A stretch of 64,000 nt of DNA, taken from Schistocephalus solidus. Taxonomy: Eukaryota > Platyhelminthes > Cestoda > Diphyllobothriidea > Diphyllobothriidae. Shown here piece by piece: positions 45,925 to 56,974 of the stretch. The first letter of the stretch is position 1. Each line of letters opens with the position of its first letter. The notes beneath the pieces were generated by a model, which saw only the letters and a program-made list of their open reading frames with translations, searched no databases and was not told the origin of the DNA. A program made the position numbers and the translations under genes. The DNA is taken from assembly GCA_017591395.1 (NCBI GenBank), contig WEDG01000995.1, positions 62,001 to 126,000 of the forward strand, given 5' to 3'.

Positions 45925-45966
45925 CCTGACGTTTTTAAAATCCGAAAAGCCTTCATCGTCTGAGGT
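45925..45966 (-). ncRNA. degenerate hammerhead-like motif
   Basis: Same sequence type as 42830-42870, with CAGACGA in place of CTGACGA (45956-45962). It sits at the start of the right 0.9-kb repeat. Confidence 0.4.
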
Positions 45967-46302
45967 CAATGTAATACGTCTCATCGCAGTTTAAGAGGTG
46001 GTGAAAGTCATGTGAAAATGGGTTAACCTACGTAGTCAGAATGGCAGGAGGGAAGGGGCCGAGCGGAGCGGTCTTCAATCTCCATTCTTAATGCATAGAT
46101 AAATCCGATTAAGTATGACTGTCGCCACCTAAAAAATACTGTGACGCGAGATACCATGCTCAACTCCGATGCTGGAAGCTAACCTGCTTTAGATACGTCA
46201 GGAAAACAACAGTTAAGGTTCCCGGGATGGCATTTCCTTCTCGTTTATGTCCGAGAACTCACATCTTCGCTTCTATTATCTGAAACCAGAAAGACCACAA
46301 GC

Positions 46303-46435
46303 TCATGGCACACATGGGTAGAGCGTTTGACTTTTAAGCAACAGGTCGTTAGTAAGATCCTCGGGCGCCGCAGCGCCTGGAGTTGGGTATAACTGCCTGA
46401 TGGCTTGTAAGGCATAAATGCATTTGACCCACTTG
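46303..46435 (+). mobile_element. tRNA-Lys-like SINE with decayed hammerhead (copy 2)
   Basis: Sister of 43205-43340. The A-box region is better preserved here (ATGGGTAGAGCGTTTGAC). The hammerhead region reads CTGATGGC then TTGTAAGGCATAAATGCATT. Confidence 0.5.
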
Positions 46436-46447
46436 TGAAAAACTTGG

Positions 46448-46514
46448 CAGCCGCGGTGGGATTCGAATCCATGCCAGCATGCCCATCGCTCAAACCAACT
46501 GAGCTACGAGGCCC
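46448..46514 (-). pseudogene. tRNA-like sequence, left arm of fold-back
   Basis: The minus strand has GTAGCTCAGTTGG and GATTCGAATCCCACC; the anticodon arm and acceptor stem are degenerate. Shorter than the right-arm copy. Confidence 0.55.
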
Positions 46515-46555
46515 CACCGGGAGCCAAGTGTGATAAAACTCATGGCTCCTGGTTG

Positions 46556-46637
46556 GGCCTCTTAGCTCAGTTGGATAGAGCATTGTCTATACTAAAGCCT
46601 TCCCCTTGCGGGCGTGGGTTTGAATCCCAAGAAGGCC
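46556..46637 (+). pseudogene. tRNA-like sequence, right arm of fold-back
   Basis: 82 nt with A box TTAGCTCAGTTGG, D stem GCTC/GAGC, B box GGTTTGAATCC and a mostly paired acceptor stem (GGCCTCT against GAAGGCC). The anticodon arm does not fold well. Same length and layout as 6483-6564. Confidence 0.6.
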
Positions 46638-46764
46638 ACCAACGTTTTCACAAGTGGGTCAAACGTACTACTCAAATCGGCCAAAATCCTCAACTCAGCC
46701 AGAAATAACCCTTCAGTCTCCCATTTCTATATCAGTCATGTTAATCTGCCTATATTATTAACCA

Positions 46765-46855
46765 ACCTGCAGCTGCTGGTGGGGATCGAGAGTGAACCCC
46801 AAGCACAATGGGCCGATCGAGTCCTGTAACCAATCGCTGAGCGCCTACGTACCAT
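46765..46855 (+). mobile_element. SINE tail fragment
   Basis: Matches the tail of the dispersed SINE: ATCGAGAGTGAACCCCAAG, then GGGCCGATCGAGTCCTGTAA and CGCTGAGCGCC. Head and ribozyme are absent. Confidence 0.6.
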
Positions 46856-47514
46856 ATATAGGCTTATGCATGTATCCCAAGTGATCTTAATTGATGCTAC
46901 TAAATTTCAGACATACTTATCTCATAAAGGCAATTATCACTAGATTTTGAATGTGTGTGTTGATATTCACGTGATATTTAAGTAAACGTTAGCCAAACAG
47001 AAACGCCTTAAAGCAAACCAAGGTTGGGCAGACGGCACTTTCCCATTGTTGTGGTTGCATTTTGTGCAGGATTCCAATAAGACGCGGGAGGCGTAATCTC
47101 CCTCTGTAATGGAATTCGCTTTGTGTTAAATTCCAGAATGTGTAAATCTTACACCTAATCTTACAACGAACCCTCTAATCATCCTAGAAATAAACGGAAG
47201 GCCGCGGAAATAAAGGAGAATTTCTTTTTTGGGTTCTTTCATGGGCACCCCTAATAATAACTGACAGGGCATTTTTAATTAGTAAAATTTAAATGGAAAA
47301 AGTTTGATAAAATGACTAACTATAGATCAAGGCTACGGGACCTCAATAGATTTCTTGGAGGAAAAAAATGAACCTTTGGTTTTTAGAAGACAAGTTGGCG
47401 AGCATACGCGTGCCACCTATAAATTCCCGTCGTGCCAGTACATTCTTATGGAAACGAGGTACAAACTAAAACATACGATCAATAATGTTCGCCTTTTCCT
47501 AAAGTTAGTCGTGA

Positions 47515-49215
47515 CGGGCATGTGAGACAGCCCGTTTGGCGACAGGAGAGAGAGAGAGAGGGCGCAGATGAGTGCAGGTAGGTAAGCCACCGTATGCCAT
47601 GCGCGGAGCTTGTTGGAGGTGCTTTTGTGCGCATAAGACCGGCTTCCTCAACCTGATAGAAATCGCCTTTGCTTTTACTAGCAAACGCTGATCCAGAGAC
47701 TTGAGATAGGTTTGTGGGACCTTATAAATCACACAGACGTCTTTATTGGGGTCCACAAGATGCCCGGAATCGGCCAGGTGTGCGAGAATAGCGTCGTTTA
47801 TACGTCTCACTTCACCTTTTCTCAGTCATGCCGGGAGGTGTTCTCCTTATTTTTGGCTAGGCGCCGACCCGTGCGACCAATATAACTTGCCCAATATGAG
47901 CAAGTTAATGACTAAATGCACATGGAGGTGATCTGTGAGGCAACCCATTCTTACCTTCTTCGTGTAAAACTGGGTTCCTTGAGAATACTATCTGAACTCT
48001 CGCGGCTGGTAAGGGTTGTGAAAGGGTTTGTTCAATGCGCCTTCTAAGCAGATCGCTTGCTGCATCCAATTGAAAGTGGACTTTAGGGAATAGATTTTTC
48101 TTTTACACAGTAAGTGTGGTTGGTTTTACCGGTCTCGCGACAAGATATTTTTTTATAAATCTATCAGGATATCCGTTCTCGAGGCGCAGATCCTGGATCT
48201 TTCTCAGCTGCTCCTCGATATTCTCTGCCAAAGAAACTTTTATAACCCTTTGTGCTAAACCATGAACTAGATTTCTTTTCTTTTGGATGGGTATGAAACT
48301 GCTGAAATGCATACTTTGCCTAGACCAGGTCTTCCTTCCATAAATGCTCATTCGGACGCTACCATTAGGTCGTCGATTTAGGGGGATGTCAAAGAAAGGA
48401 AGCAAACCTGGCGTCTCAACCTCCAACCTGAACTTGATGGACGGATTGCTTAATTAACAGCTCTTAAAAGTGCATCTTCGTTGGTTTCTGTTGTGACGAT
48501 TTCAAAGATGTCAACAACGTAGCGGCCATAGTGTTTTACCCTATCGATCTGGTCTCTTTTCCGACTTGCCAATGAAAACATCGGCTAGGTGAGGTCCAAA
48601 AGACGAGCGCATATCAATGCTATCTATTTGCCTATATAGTTGGGGTCAAACATTAAAAGTAGATTTAGTGTGCATGTTAGTGAAAGTTCTTTAATTTACT
48701 CGTTGGTATTCTTATTTCCTCGTTAATTATCAGAAAGAAGTCCCAGATGTAATCGCCTGTCTCGATGACCAGGAGGTTCATAAAAGCGATAAAACGTCTA
48801 AAGATAACACCATCATACCAGTTAAGTTCATATCCTTGACGTCGTTAATACATTTTAACGTATCTTGGTAGCTATGAGGTGCCAGCTAATACTGTAAGGG
48901 CATGAGTTTTTCTGCTAACCACTTCGCAATTGCAGGATACAACGAGTTGTGCATGGTCAAGATCAGATGAAATGGGAGGGCGTTCTTGTGGATCTTCGGC
49001 AGACAATATAGCCCAGGAATGCGTGTGCCTACTGGTTTGGGGGCTTTCGAAGGCACAGTCACTTATTAAACCCCCTGTGTGGAGTCTTCTTAAGCACTCG
49101 GGCAGCTGTGCCTCTACGTCATCCGTGCAATGTTTTTCTTTGCCTAATTTCTTGCTTTCCGTCTTGTTTGACAATATGGACTGCAAGTTCGTTATGCAGG
49201 CCAATCTGCATTTAT
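47515..49215 (-). pseudogene. Penelope-like element (RT plus GIY-YIG), inactivated
   Basis: Minus-strand fragments in order from the right: an RT block with LYCLPKIHKN (about 49000-49030) and AIAKWLAEKLMP; a palm block YRQIDSIDMRSSFGPHLADV (about 48560-48640); HYGRYVVDIFEI (about 48500-48540), in which the first catalytic Asp of YVDD is Val; then LPFFDIPLNRRPNGSVRMS (48103-48426) and the thumb. The GIY-YIG domain follows with SYIGRTGRRLAK (about 47850-47900), then AILAHLADSGHLVD and KAKAISIRLRKPVLCAQKHL (47505-47810). Many stops and frameshifts. It lies directly after the right 0.9-kb direct repeat. Closest within the window to the remnant at 14940-15232. Confidence 0.8.
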
Positions 49216-50860
49216 TTTTTTGAACTCCGTAACTGAAAACAGGGCAATATTACTACGCCGGAAAACTACTATCCTTTCATTGCTTGGCTATAGAAAACGA
49301 CGTTTTAAATGGACAATTACATGTCAGGGTTGGAATTATCGTACAATACGCGCTGTGAATGCTGGGATATTGGCCAAACGTATTCTTTATTCATTCAAAC
49401 AGACATGGTCGCTTTATTAAGGTTTATAAACAATTTACTGAGGATAAATTACAAATCAGCTTCTTCACCTTAGCAATATGAGTTTGAATGCGTATTTGTT
49501 CAGATACTTACATAACACACGCTAAAAATTAGTGTTGAAGTAGTGCACAATTTTCCCCCTTAATTTAACGCCTTAATGCATTTAGTTATGTTCCATGGGA
49601 GAAATGCAAACCAATGCGTTCCTCGTGCACAGTTCAGAAAACGTAACCTTCTATGAAGTTTGCATTCACAGGAAGAAATTAGCAAAACTTATAAGAAAAG
49701 CCTGCATTCGTGAAGATTTGTGACTTTTTCGCATGTTTTTTTGTGAAGGCCACTACTTGGAGTTAAATACTATTGATCACATCTGAAACATTACTCATGC
49801 TTGAAGGCTTTTGAAAAGGGATAATTGGTGTTATGTTGGTTGACTTAAAATAAAAACGCGTAGTATCTGCTGTTGAAAACTTGCAAAACACGTAAAAGCG
49901 CTATTGTATCAATCAACGTAGATACAAGCACGCCGATTTATAAATAAATTTCAAATTTTTCGCGAGAATAGAAATCAGAGACCATCTTTTCTGTAAAAGT
50001 GAGTGGAGAACTTCATTTTGTGTAAATTTCTTCGGAAAGTTGGAATTTATATGGTTACTGAAAGTTAAATTAAAACCTCAAAACGTTCATTTGGAGATTA
50101 TGTTTCAAGTGGCCCTTGTACATGTGACCGAAATATGCTCATTGAAATGCTGGTATGTGACCTTATAGGAATTCTGTTCACTAAGTATTAGTTTTTCTGC
50201 CTTACCTAACGAAAAAATATTTTAAATTAAGTCAAAGCTCTTTATAAATTCCTTATAATGCTTTGATAGATGCAAACGCCTAAATATCAAACTTTTAGTG
50301 ATTTTGGTTCTTCTCCATGCTAAATTAATATCACGGAACTTCTTTTCGCTACTTTGCATTTTATAACGATCGATCTGATTAGTTAAAAATAGCCATTCCT
50401 TTTGTTTATTTACTGTCATCTGCTGTTGACAGATCAAAATGTTTCGAATTACAGGCCATGATGAAAACCCATTTTAGCTATATATAATGAAGTCACAACT
50501 AAAAAAATAATTTAATTAGAAGACGCCCGTTATTTCACCCACTCATTCAGAGGGACAGGGAACCTGTTTGGGCACTGATTCATCAAAGCGCACCAGATTA
50601 TTCATTTTAAAACATCCGTGTACGTTGGCACAGGTGACGCCCATCAGCAGACTGCGTAAGCCGTACTGCGCGGAGGAATTTAGTCAGTAGCTGAGGGCGG
50701 AGAGAGCAACTGAGGTCGGTCATCAGGAAGACCATAACAAACCTCAGCTGCCATCTCTTTAGAAATGACGATGGCTGTTTATTTTGAGACCCTGTAGCCT
50801 GATTAACAATGCCACTGGAGTATTTAAAAGTTTTTAATATTGTTGACATGAAATTTCCTC
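49216..50860. other. unassigned AT-rich sequence
   Basis: No gene recognised. An 80-codon minus frame at 50607-50849 has no identifiable domain. Confidence 0.35.
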
Positions 50861-50865
50861 AAAAA

Positions 50866-51300
50866 TTCCACCATTAACTTGGAGTTTATCAGTCTATATG
50901 AGGCGTTCTAGGCGTACACTGAAATTCTATAGGAATAATTGTGTATACTTCTTTCAACCGCCGTGAGATGACTGCATAATAGTACTTAAACTGCCAACGG
51001 GCAGCCTATAGAAGTTGCCCGAAACACCATATTGACGGCATAGGTACTAGTTGAAAGCCCAGATACGCGTATTCTGCCGATTTTCTGCCGCTGCATGACA
51101 ACACTGAGAGGTTAAGGCTCATTAATGTCTCCCCTGCGTGCTCATCGTGCTTTCTAGAGATACTACAGTTTGTAAATTAGTGATTTTTCATATCCTTAGA
51201 GATGTATCGTTAACTTGGAGCAATACAATCTATATGAGTCTTTATAGGTTTAGATTGAAAGCCAATATGAATATTTGGATTGACCTTTATCAACCTAATG
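50866..51300 (+). repeat. dispersed repeats, including R1
   Basis: Two copies of a block with TTAACTTGGAGNNNATNNAG then TCTATATGAG (50872-50910 and 51211-51245) bracket an R1 copy (51040-51150: CATAGGTACTAGTTGAAAGC, then CTGCCGCTGCATGACA). A related block lies at 54568-54650, near an inverted R1 copy, so these blocks probably belong to one larger element. Confidence 0.45.
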
Positions 51301-51639
51301 TTGAATTTCTAATCACTCCGCAAAAGTCAACAAAGATTGAATCTCGGCCGTGAATGTGAAATCAACCCCTGCAAGGCAATAAATACTGCACGCATGGTTA
51401 TTTTGATCAATTTGCCTCCCTTTAATGGCAAAGGTAATCAGAGTATTCGTCATAACCCAATAAAAACTAATGAGAACGTTTAAATATACAGCAAGCAATG
51501 CCGCGGTTAGGTTACAACGCAGGTTAAACTGAAATACAACATAAATTTCTTATATTTTTATGCACGCACCTATACAGATTAGGTGGTGTGGACAAAGCCA
51601 TGGGAGAATGGAGTACCCAGTTCTGGTCAACGAGACAAG

Positions 51640-51895
51640 GAGCCTATGACCCAATGTTAGTGTTAGACTCAAAGAACAAATCTCGGGTGATACAAAACTG
51701 GGATTAAGTATGACTGGCTTATAGCGAATTATAACCCAGAAATGGCCATTTCGAGCTCCCTTATCTTTGTCGGTACCACATTTTCTGTCTACAACTTAGT
51801 TGCTTTACGATTACCTGAGACCCCTCGAAAGTGAGCCCCAAGGTACCACGGGCCGAGCACGTTCCGTAAGAAGATCTGTGAGTGCCAAACTACCA
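51640..51895 (+). mobile_element. tRNA-derived SINE, decayed
   Basis: Head remnant (TTAGTGTTAGACTC), GTATGACTGGC, a hammerhead region, TTATCTTTGTCGGTACCACA and the tail CTCGAAAGTGAGCCCCAAGG, ending near ATCTGTGAGTGCC. Same part order as the copies at 9.7-10.3 kb. The ribozyme core (51718-51724) reads CTTATAG and is dead, though ATGGCCAT is kept. Confidence 0.6.
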
Positions 51896-52045
51896 TAAAA
51901 TACATATCTACATAACAATAATTAGATTCGCAAACTAAGGAGTTCTGGACTGATAAGCTGCGAAAGACCAGTAGCTCTCAGGAACATATTTATTAAATAT
52001 TAATAAAAATGCGATTCCCAGGTGGTATATCAAAGGAAGATGAGG

Positions 52046-52093
52046 CATCTGACGCTTTGGGTAGTTTTTTTAATCTACCCATCTTCAGAGTCT
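52046..52093 (-). ncRNA. degenerate hammerhead motif in PLE-like terminal sequence
   Basis: On the minus strand CTGAAGA (52082-52088) and a perfect six-pair stem II GGGTAG/CTACCC are followed by AAA in place of GAA, then GCGTCAG. G12 is lost. It is preceded by a TATA-like element, as in PLE pseudo-LTRs. Confidence 0.5.
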
Positions 52094-52113
52094 GGAGAGT
52101 CGCGCTCACCGTT

Positions 52114-52308
52114 CTCCTTATATACCACTCTTTGCCTTGTGTCTGTCGGACCGTCTGTCTGGCTGCCTCAGACCCGTAACCCATGTTGCTACCGCCATCC
52201 CCTTGGATAGACTGTGTTTGAGTCGGTCGGCCTTTTCCCACGGCTTGTAACACCCCAGCCCTCTTTGGTCAAGGTCCAACAGGCACAAAGAGTGGCATAT
52301 AATGAGAG
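52114..52308. promoter_or_regulatory. inverted pair of TATA-like motifs in a PLE-like terminal repeat
   Basis: On the minus strand CAAAGAGTGGTATATAAGGAG (52114-52135) lies about 30 bases upstream of the hammerhead-like motif. On the plus strand a near-copy, AAAGAGTGGCATATAATGAG, lies at 52287-52306. The inverted copies suggest a terminal repeat with a promoter. The coding part of the element is absent. Confidence 0.35.
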
Positions 52309-52329
52309 GGGTCAGCATAACTCTCCTAA

Positions 52330-54565
52330 AAACATCTCATCGTGAACGCCACTTCTTTCCTTTGACAGACTTTTTATTGTGTTGACGGGGTGGAGAGCCT
52401 GTTCAGCTCAAAATTGTCAACACATTAAAGGTAGACCATTCATCAAACATTTCAATTACTTATACCATACTAGATTGCATTGGATATTTTCATTCTTTGC
52501 TCGTACAATTTTCATTAGGAAAAGTATTACTAGGATAGTGCCCAATTCCCAAGGTATTTACTAAACTATTTTTTAAATTCTGCAAATATTCCATAGTATA
52601 TAATTATCTGGACACTATGCATTACAATTTTTCTTTTATGTTCCTTTAAAAAAGTACGTTTTCCTTATGGTATATACGTGAATGGATTAAACAAAGAGAT
52701 TTTAAGGGTGAAAGGCATAATTATCAAAGATGAAGCACTTCTATGAGACAGGATGGCCTGCATCTCCTGTGAATAAAACATTACCAAGACGCTGGTTAAG
52801 ACTAAAAATGAAGAGCCAACAAGCCTTCAGAAAGAAGGAGTCATTAAAAAGATCAACTGGCAAAAAAATAGAACCTAAAACTCTGGAGCTTGTGACGCAC
52901 AACGGTTTTGAGAAGAGCACCAAACAGGGAACTCCTTAACAGTCAATCGTTTCCCTAAAAGACACATGTTCTGACTAAGGGGTTGTTTCAGCACCTCATG
53001 TTTCTTAACCAGGGCTCTGAAATAATTGCTCAGTTAGCTGCAACTTCCTAAAAAAGCTGCACTATATTCAACTTGCGAACGGAAAAATGGTGAGGACTTT
53101 GATGTGACATTAATTTTCATCTTGATACTACAACACTTGGCAGTTGAAATCATAAAAACCATGCCAGAAAAATAACTTGACAAGGTGGGCAAAAACTCAA
53201 GATAGAGTGCCTGAAGACCTTCTTCGCCTAACATGGAGCTTTGTTTTAATAATTCAGAGGTATAGCCCAGGTGATTACCATTATACGACCTGAATGCCAA
53301 AGTAGTACTTTAGCAGCAAGAAGCATGGACTTAGGAATTACCAAAGTTATACCCCAATTTTTAAAATTTATATACGAGAATGTTTTATTTGGAGAAAACC
53401 TAGCAGCAAGCTTTGACGCACTCCAAAACCGTGGAAAAAAAACAGGAGCTTTCCTGCGGGAATATTTGTTCATGCCATTCTAACCTTTTGACATCTGGTT
53501 TTGCGTCGGATGTAAGTGGCATTGATTTTTAACATTAATTCGAGTGCCCATAATACAAAGTAAAGGCAATTCTCCGTTGCTTGCATTGGGTAAGGAACAC
53601 GCTAAAAAGCAAAACCTAGGCCACACTATGTGCTGCTTTTGTCTTTCGACGTAACCTACAAGAAAGCTGTCCAACAAGTAGGTGTTGCCGCTGAAATGAA
53701 ACAATTTTTACTCGGGTTGAACACAGGCTTTGTGGTTTTGTGTGATCAGCTTGTCGTAACACATTTTTTAATGAACATTCTCCTTGTTTAATGTTCCGAT
53801 CAAACAAGTATGCAGGTTTATTTACATATGCTAATGAGGTCTGTTGACAGGTAACATGTTTTAGGGTTTGCAAAATGGATTTTAAATTTAATTAAACCAG
53901 AACCATTTTAACTGGCATCGTACTAGTTGTGGTGGTGGCGGTGTTGTGTTTTTGACAAACTATAATTTCCCTCAGAGACATTTTGATCAAAATCAATATA
54001 AAGAATTCTTCAATATACTCGTTGTTTGCGTAGGCAAATGTTGATAATGGAGACTTCAAATTCAGCTAAAACCCTTATTATACTGTGAAATATTAGATTA
54101 TAAAGAACTTTGCGAGTTTTTTTATAAGTGACTAGTGTAATGGGGAAGATAATTCTGATGGTGTAGTTTTTTTCCTGACGATCTTCATTTTTAAATTAAG
54201 AATACTAAATGATCTTAAAAAAATGTTCTTTGAAGTCAATCTGAACTACATCTAATCGTTTATCTTTCACCTAGCCTCCTTTGCACGAATGCCTTCATGG
54301 CATGCCATTTTGCTTTGTGAAAAGACTTTTGCATTGAGCTCCTCTAAAAAAGGTGACGCGGAAACATAAAATGTTTTATTCAAAACGTTTTCCAAAAAGG
54401 AGCCTGCCAAATATGGAGATATCAGGTGCTTTATTTTACTAAGTATGTTATACTTTCTAAAAAACTTCCTTATCAGTGGTTAACTATGTACGGTTTATTT
54501 AATCAATTTTCATTTACTTCTGGTAGATACTGCAGCTTTAAATTTCAGATTTTTAATTTACTCAG
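52330..54565. other. unassigned AT-rich sequence
   Basis: No gene recognised. Small open frames (for example 52730-52939 and 53271-53483) show no domain. Confidence 0.35.
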
Positions 54566-54567
54566 AC

Positions 54568-54905
54568 ATTAATCGCCAACTTGGAGTAAAGCAGTTTATT
54601 TGAGGCTGCATATGTGTAGATTAAAAGTCCATACTAATACTTGGGCTGATCACAGATTAGTGATGAAGTAAGGAGAAAATCAAAAATCAAAATTTTTAAA
54701 TTGGAGTATATACCAGCACACAGTGGACGCTGAAAGACTCTCTGATTAGCCGCAATCCTAGTAAATTGTTCGACCAGCGGCAGAATATCGGCGAAAAAGA
54801 TTTTAGGTCTTTTGGCTAGTACGTGCGCTGTCGATACAATGTCAAGTAACTCTTTTATATACTACGGTGCGCCTACTGGCAGTTTAAGGTCTAATACCGG
54901 CTATC
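54568..54905 (-). repeat. dispersed repeats, including an inverted R1 copy
   Basis: The reverse complement of 54770-54905 contains TACTAGCCAAAAGACC, TTCGCCGATATTCTGCCGCT and TTAAACTGCCAGTAGGCGCA, matching 50980-51110. The block at 54568-54650 repeats the AACTTGGAGTAA motif of 50.9 and 51.2 kb. Confidence 0.5.
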
Positions 54906-54909
54906 TCGT

Positions 54910-56390
54910 TGTAACTGATAAAAGTCAGCCTTAATATTCATGTCAACTTCAAGTCTATGCCTATAATACCTTAAATAGACTCAGTTAATCCAAGTTATTG
55001 ATTACATTCTGAGGAAATCAAAACGAAAAATATTTTAAGTTGCCCGTGGTCTGCGTTTAAATATCACTTAATCGTTCTAGCAAGTACATGGAGTAAAGGT
55101 CTGCGGGACAGCCATGGATAGTCTGCAACAGTTTCTGTGGTGGTTCTAGCGAGAATCGGAAATATTGCGCCTATAAACGTCATGCTCCAGCGATCGCATC
55201 TAAAAAAAACTTTCTGGAACTTGTCTTTTCATTTCCATTTACGAACCTTTGTTTACAAAACTTTCTTCGCCAGAAAAAATACCATTATTTTCGTAGAGAC
55301 CTCCGTAGCAAACCAAAGTATGACATCATATTGCATCGTTTTTACTGAATCCCTTTCCATCCACAGAGCCTTTTTGCCACATGTGCTCCTTCGTTGTATG
55401 TTCGTCGGCCTATTATTTAAAAATAAAGACTGCCTTTATCGCACTTTTATTTAACCTAACTATAATTAAGCTTTTGGAAGACAATAAAACGGGTGGGTTT
55501 CTGAATGCTCTTCCCTCTTTCAAAAAATACATGCGACCAAATATGGATGCAAGTCCCGAATTCAATGCACTATGTGATAGACCCAGGGCATCGGAACGGT
55601 TTTCGCGCCTTAAATGGGGATTCAGTAAGGTTATATTATATATAAATGAGACTTTTCAGACTGAAAAGGAATGAGGGAAGGTACTTGACAGGTGATACAG
55701 ATAGAGTACCTTCGAGTTAAGTAATAGTGCCAAAAGGTACAAAGGTACTAAGTCTTAGGCGATTGGAACGACTTATTTTATTTCGAATACTCGTACTGGT
55801 TCAATGCGATATAGCAAGAAACTGTCACAGCTCGTTCCGTAATACTTGCCTCGAACGCTAACTAATCCTATTTGCGAATACCCTTCGGCTGTTGCTTCGT
55901 CAAAGTTTCAAGCATTTAACAAATAAAAATACTTAAGAGCCGAAAACCCATCCTTTCTTTTTTTAAATCTCCCCGTTAACATGCTTGATAATAAATCCAA
56001 TTTAGCTCCATCTTTTCTTGGAAACTATTTAGCTTAATAATTATATCAATTGCTGGTGAATAATACGAATTTGCAGTATCCTCTGTGATTCGGTTCCTTT
56101 TTGGTCGTAATCGATACGTCTGTGAATTTTTCTCTTAGAAAATATTTGGGTGAATTTTGACAAAAAAATGATATTAAAACCTTGATGCTGACCGTTGCTG
56201 ATGAAACGTTAGTCTGAATAAAAAACTAAATATGTGTGTGGCTGTTTCGAGGAAACCAGTAAGAGTGTATGGAGGAAAGATTCGCAAAGCTTTTGCCCGT
56301 AGGACCATAAAGTACCAAGTAATCTAACTCGAATTTCGGCGTGTGCTATCGCATGTCTTTATATCAATGTTTGTACACCACAGTCACCCA
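54910..56390. other. unassigned AT-rich sequence
   Basis: No feature recognised. Open frames at 55137-55454 and 55381-55674 have no domain. Confidence 0.35.
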
Positions 56391-56394
56391 AATC

Positions 56395-56510
56395 AACGGA
56401 TGGTACACCATTTGGAGTATGGTATGGTGGACTGATGATGACTAATAAGCTGGAAATGGCCATTTCTGTCTTCCTTGTCTTTGCCCGCAAAATTCATCTG
56501 GATAAGATTT
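56395..56510 (+). mobile_element. truncated SINE with hammerhead
   Basis: The tRNA-like head is mostly missing. The hammerhead (56426-56470) and the following CTTCCTTGTCTTTGCC match the SINE body. Confidence 0.6.
56426..56470 (+). ncRNA. type I hammerhead motif in SINE, stem I with compensatory changes
   Basis: CTGATGA (56432-56438), GAA (56453-56455) and the palindromic stem III ATGGCCAT are intact, with U56464 at the cleavage site. Stem I is GGTGGA with TCTGTC. This differs from the array consensus on both strands, yet all six positions still pair (three G-U). Stem II GACT/AGCT has one mismatch, with a T-G closing pair in place of C-A. Confidence 0.6.
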
Positions 56511-56956
56511 CATATCTAAGCACGCTGAATGCTTTTTGAATGGCATAATTGCAAAGAGTTCACTTTATGCTTGAAATGTTCAGCTTGTCTGTGTAGCTTC
56601 AGTAAACTTAACTCGTCAATCGTTCAGTAAATTCAGATGACATTATTAAGTTCACCTTAAAAATTGGGATTTTACCGGAGCCCACAAAGGAAACTCTACC
56701 GATGTGACTTGTCAATCAGGGTCTCGAAATGGCTCCTTTCGATGCCGAAAGTTGGTGTATTACCGTAGATTTCTTATCTCATAAATTTTTAATCGAAATA
56801 CTGGAATGTGCCTTTGTTCGAACAAATTACTAATGTGGGGTCATTCCAAGAAGTCGGCTTTTGAACAAGCTTCGATATGACAGTTGGCGAAAAGCGTACT
56901 TTGTAAAAAAATAGCTTCCAAGTAGTGTGCATATTTTCCTTAATTTTAAATGGCCT

Positions 56957-56972
56957 TATATATATATATATA
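56957..56972. repeat. (TA)n tract, left of retrozyme
   Basis: Short TA run directly preceding the retrozyme-like unit. Confidence 0.75.
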
Positions 56973-56974
56973 TG

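Larger units (their letters stand above)
46423..46663. repeat. palindromic tRNA-like fold-back element (copy 2)
   Basis: Ends are exact inverted copies: TTTGACCCACTTGTGAAAA at the left and its complement at the right. The left arm has a tRNA-like sequence on the minus strand (46448-46514), the right arm one on the plus strand (46556-46637). They are joined by a small palindrome around GGAGCC and GGCTCC (46519-46550). Same design as 6456-6655. Confidence 0.7.
45908..47514. repeat. 0.9-kb direct repeat, right copy, with 711 extra bases
   Basis: 45908-46520 matches 42812-43422 and 47232-47514 matches 43423-43705, at very high identity. The extra part (46521-47231) holds the right arm of the fold-back, a SINE tail (46765-46855) and unassigned sequence. 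Since the fold-back is complete only here, this copy is probably the ancestral form and the left copy carries a deletion that started inside the palindrome. Confidence 0.75.

Noticed and set aside
43784..45984. Repeated open frames beginning MVERSTQIPKVAGSNPRCST in the tandem array
   Set aside because: They are read-through of the tRNA-like head (A and B boxes) and the hammerhead region. The frame recurs only because the 305-bp unit does, and several units break it.
46556..46637. Functional tRNA gene
   Set aside because: A and B boxes are good, but the anticodon arm does not pair and the sequence is one arm of a fold-back with sister copies.
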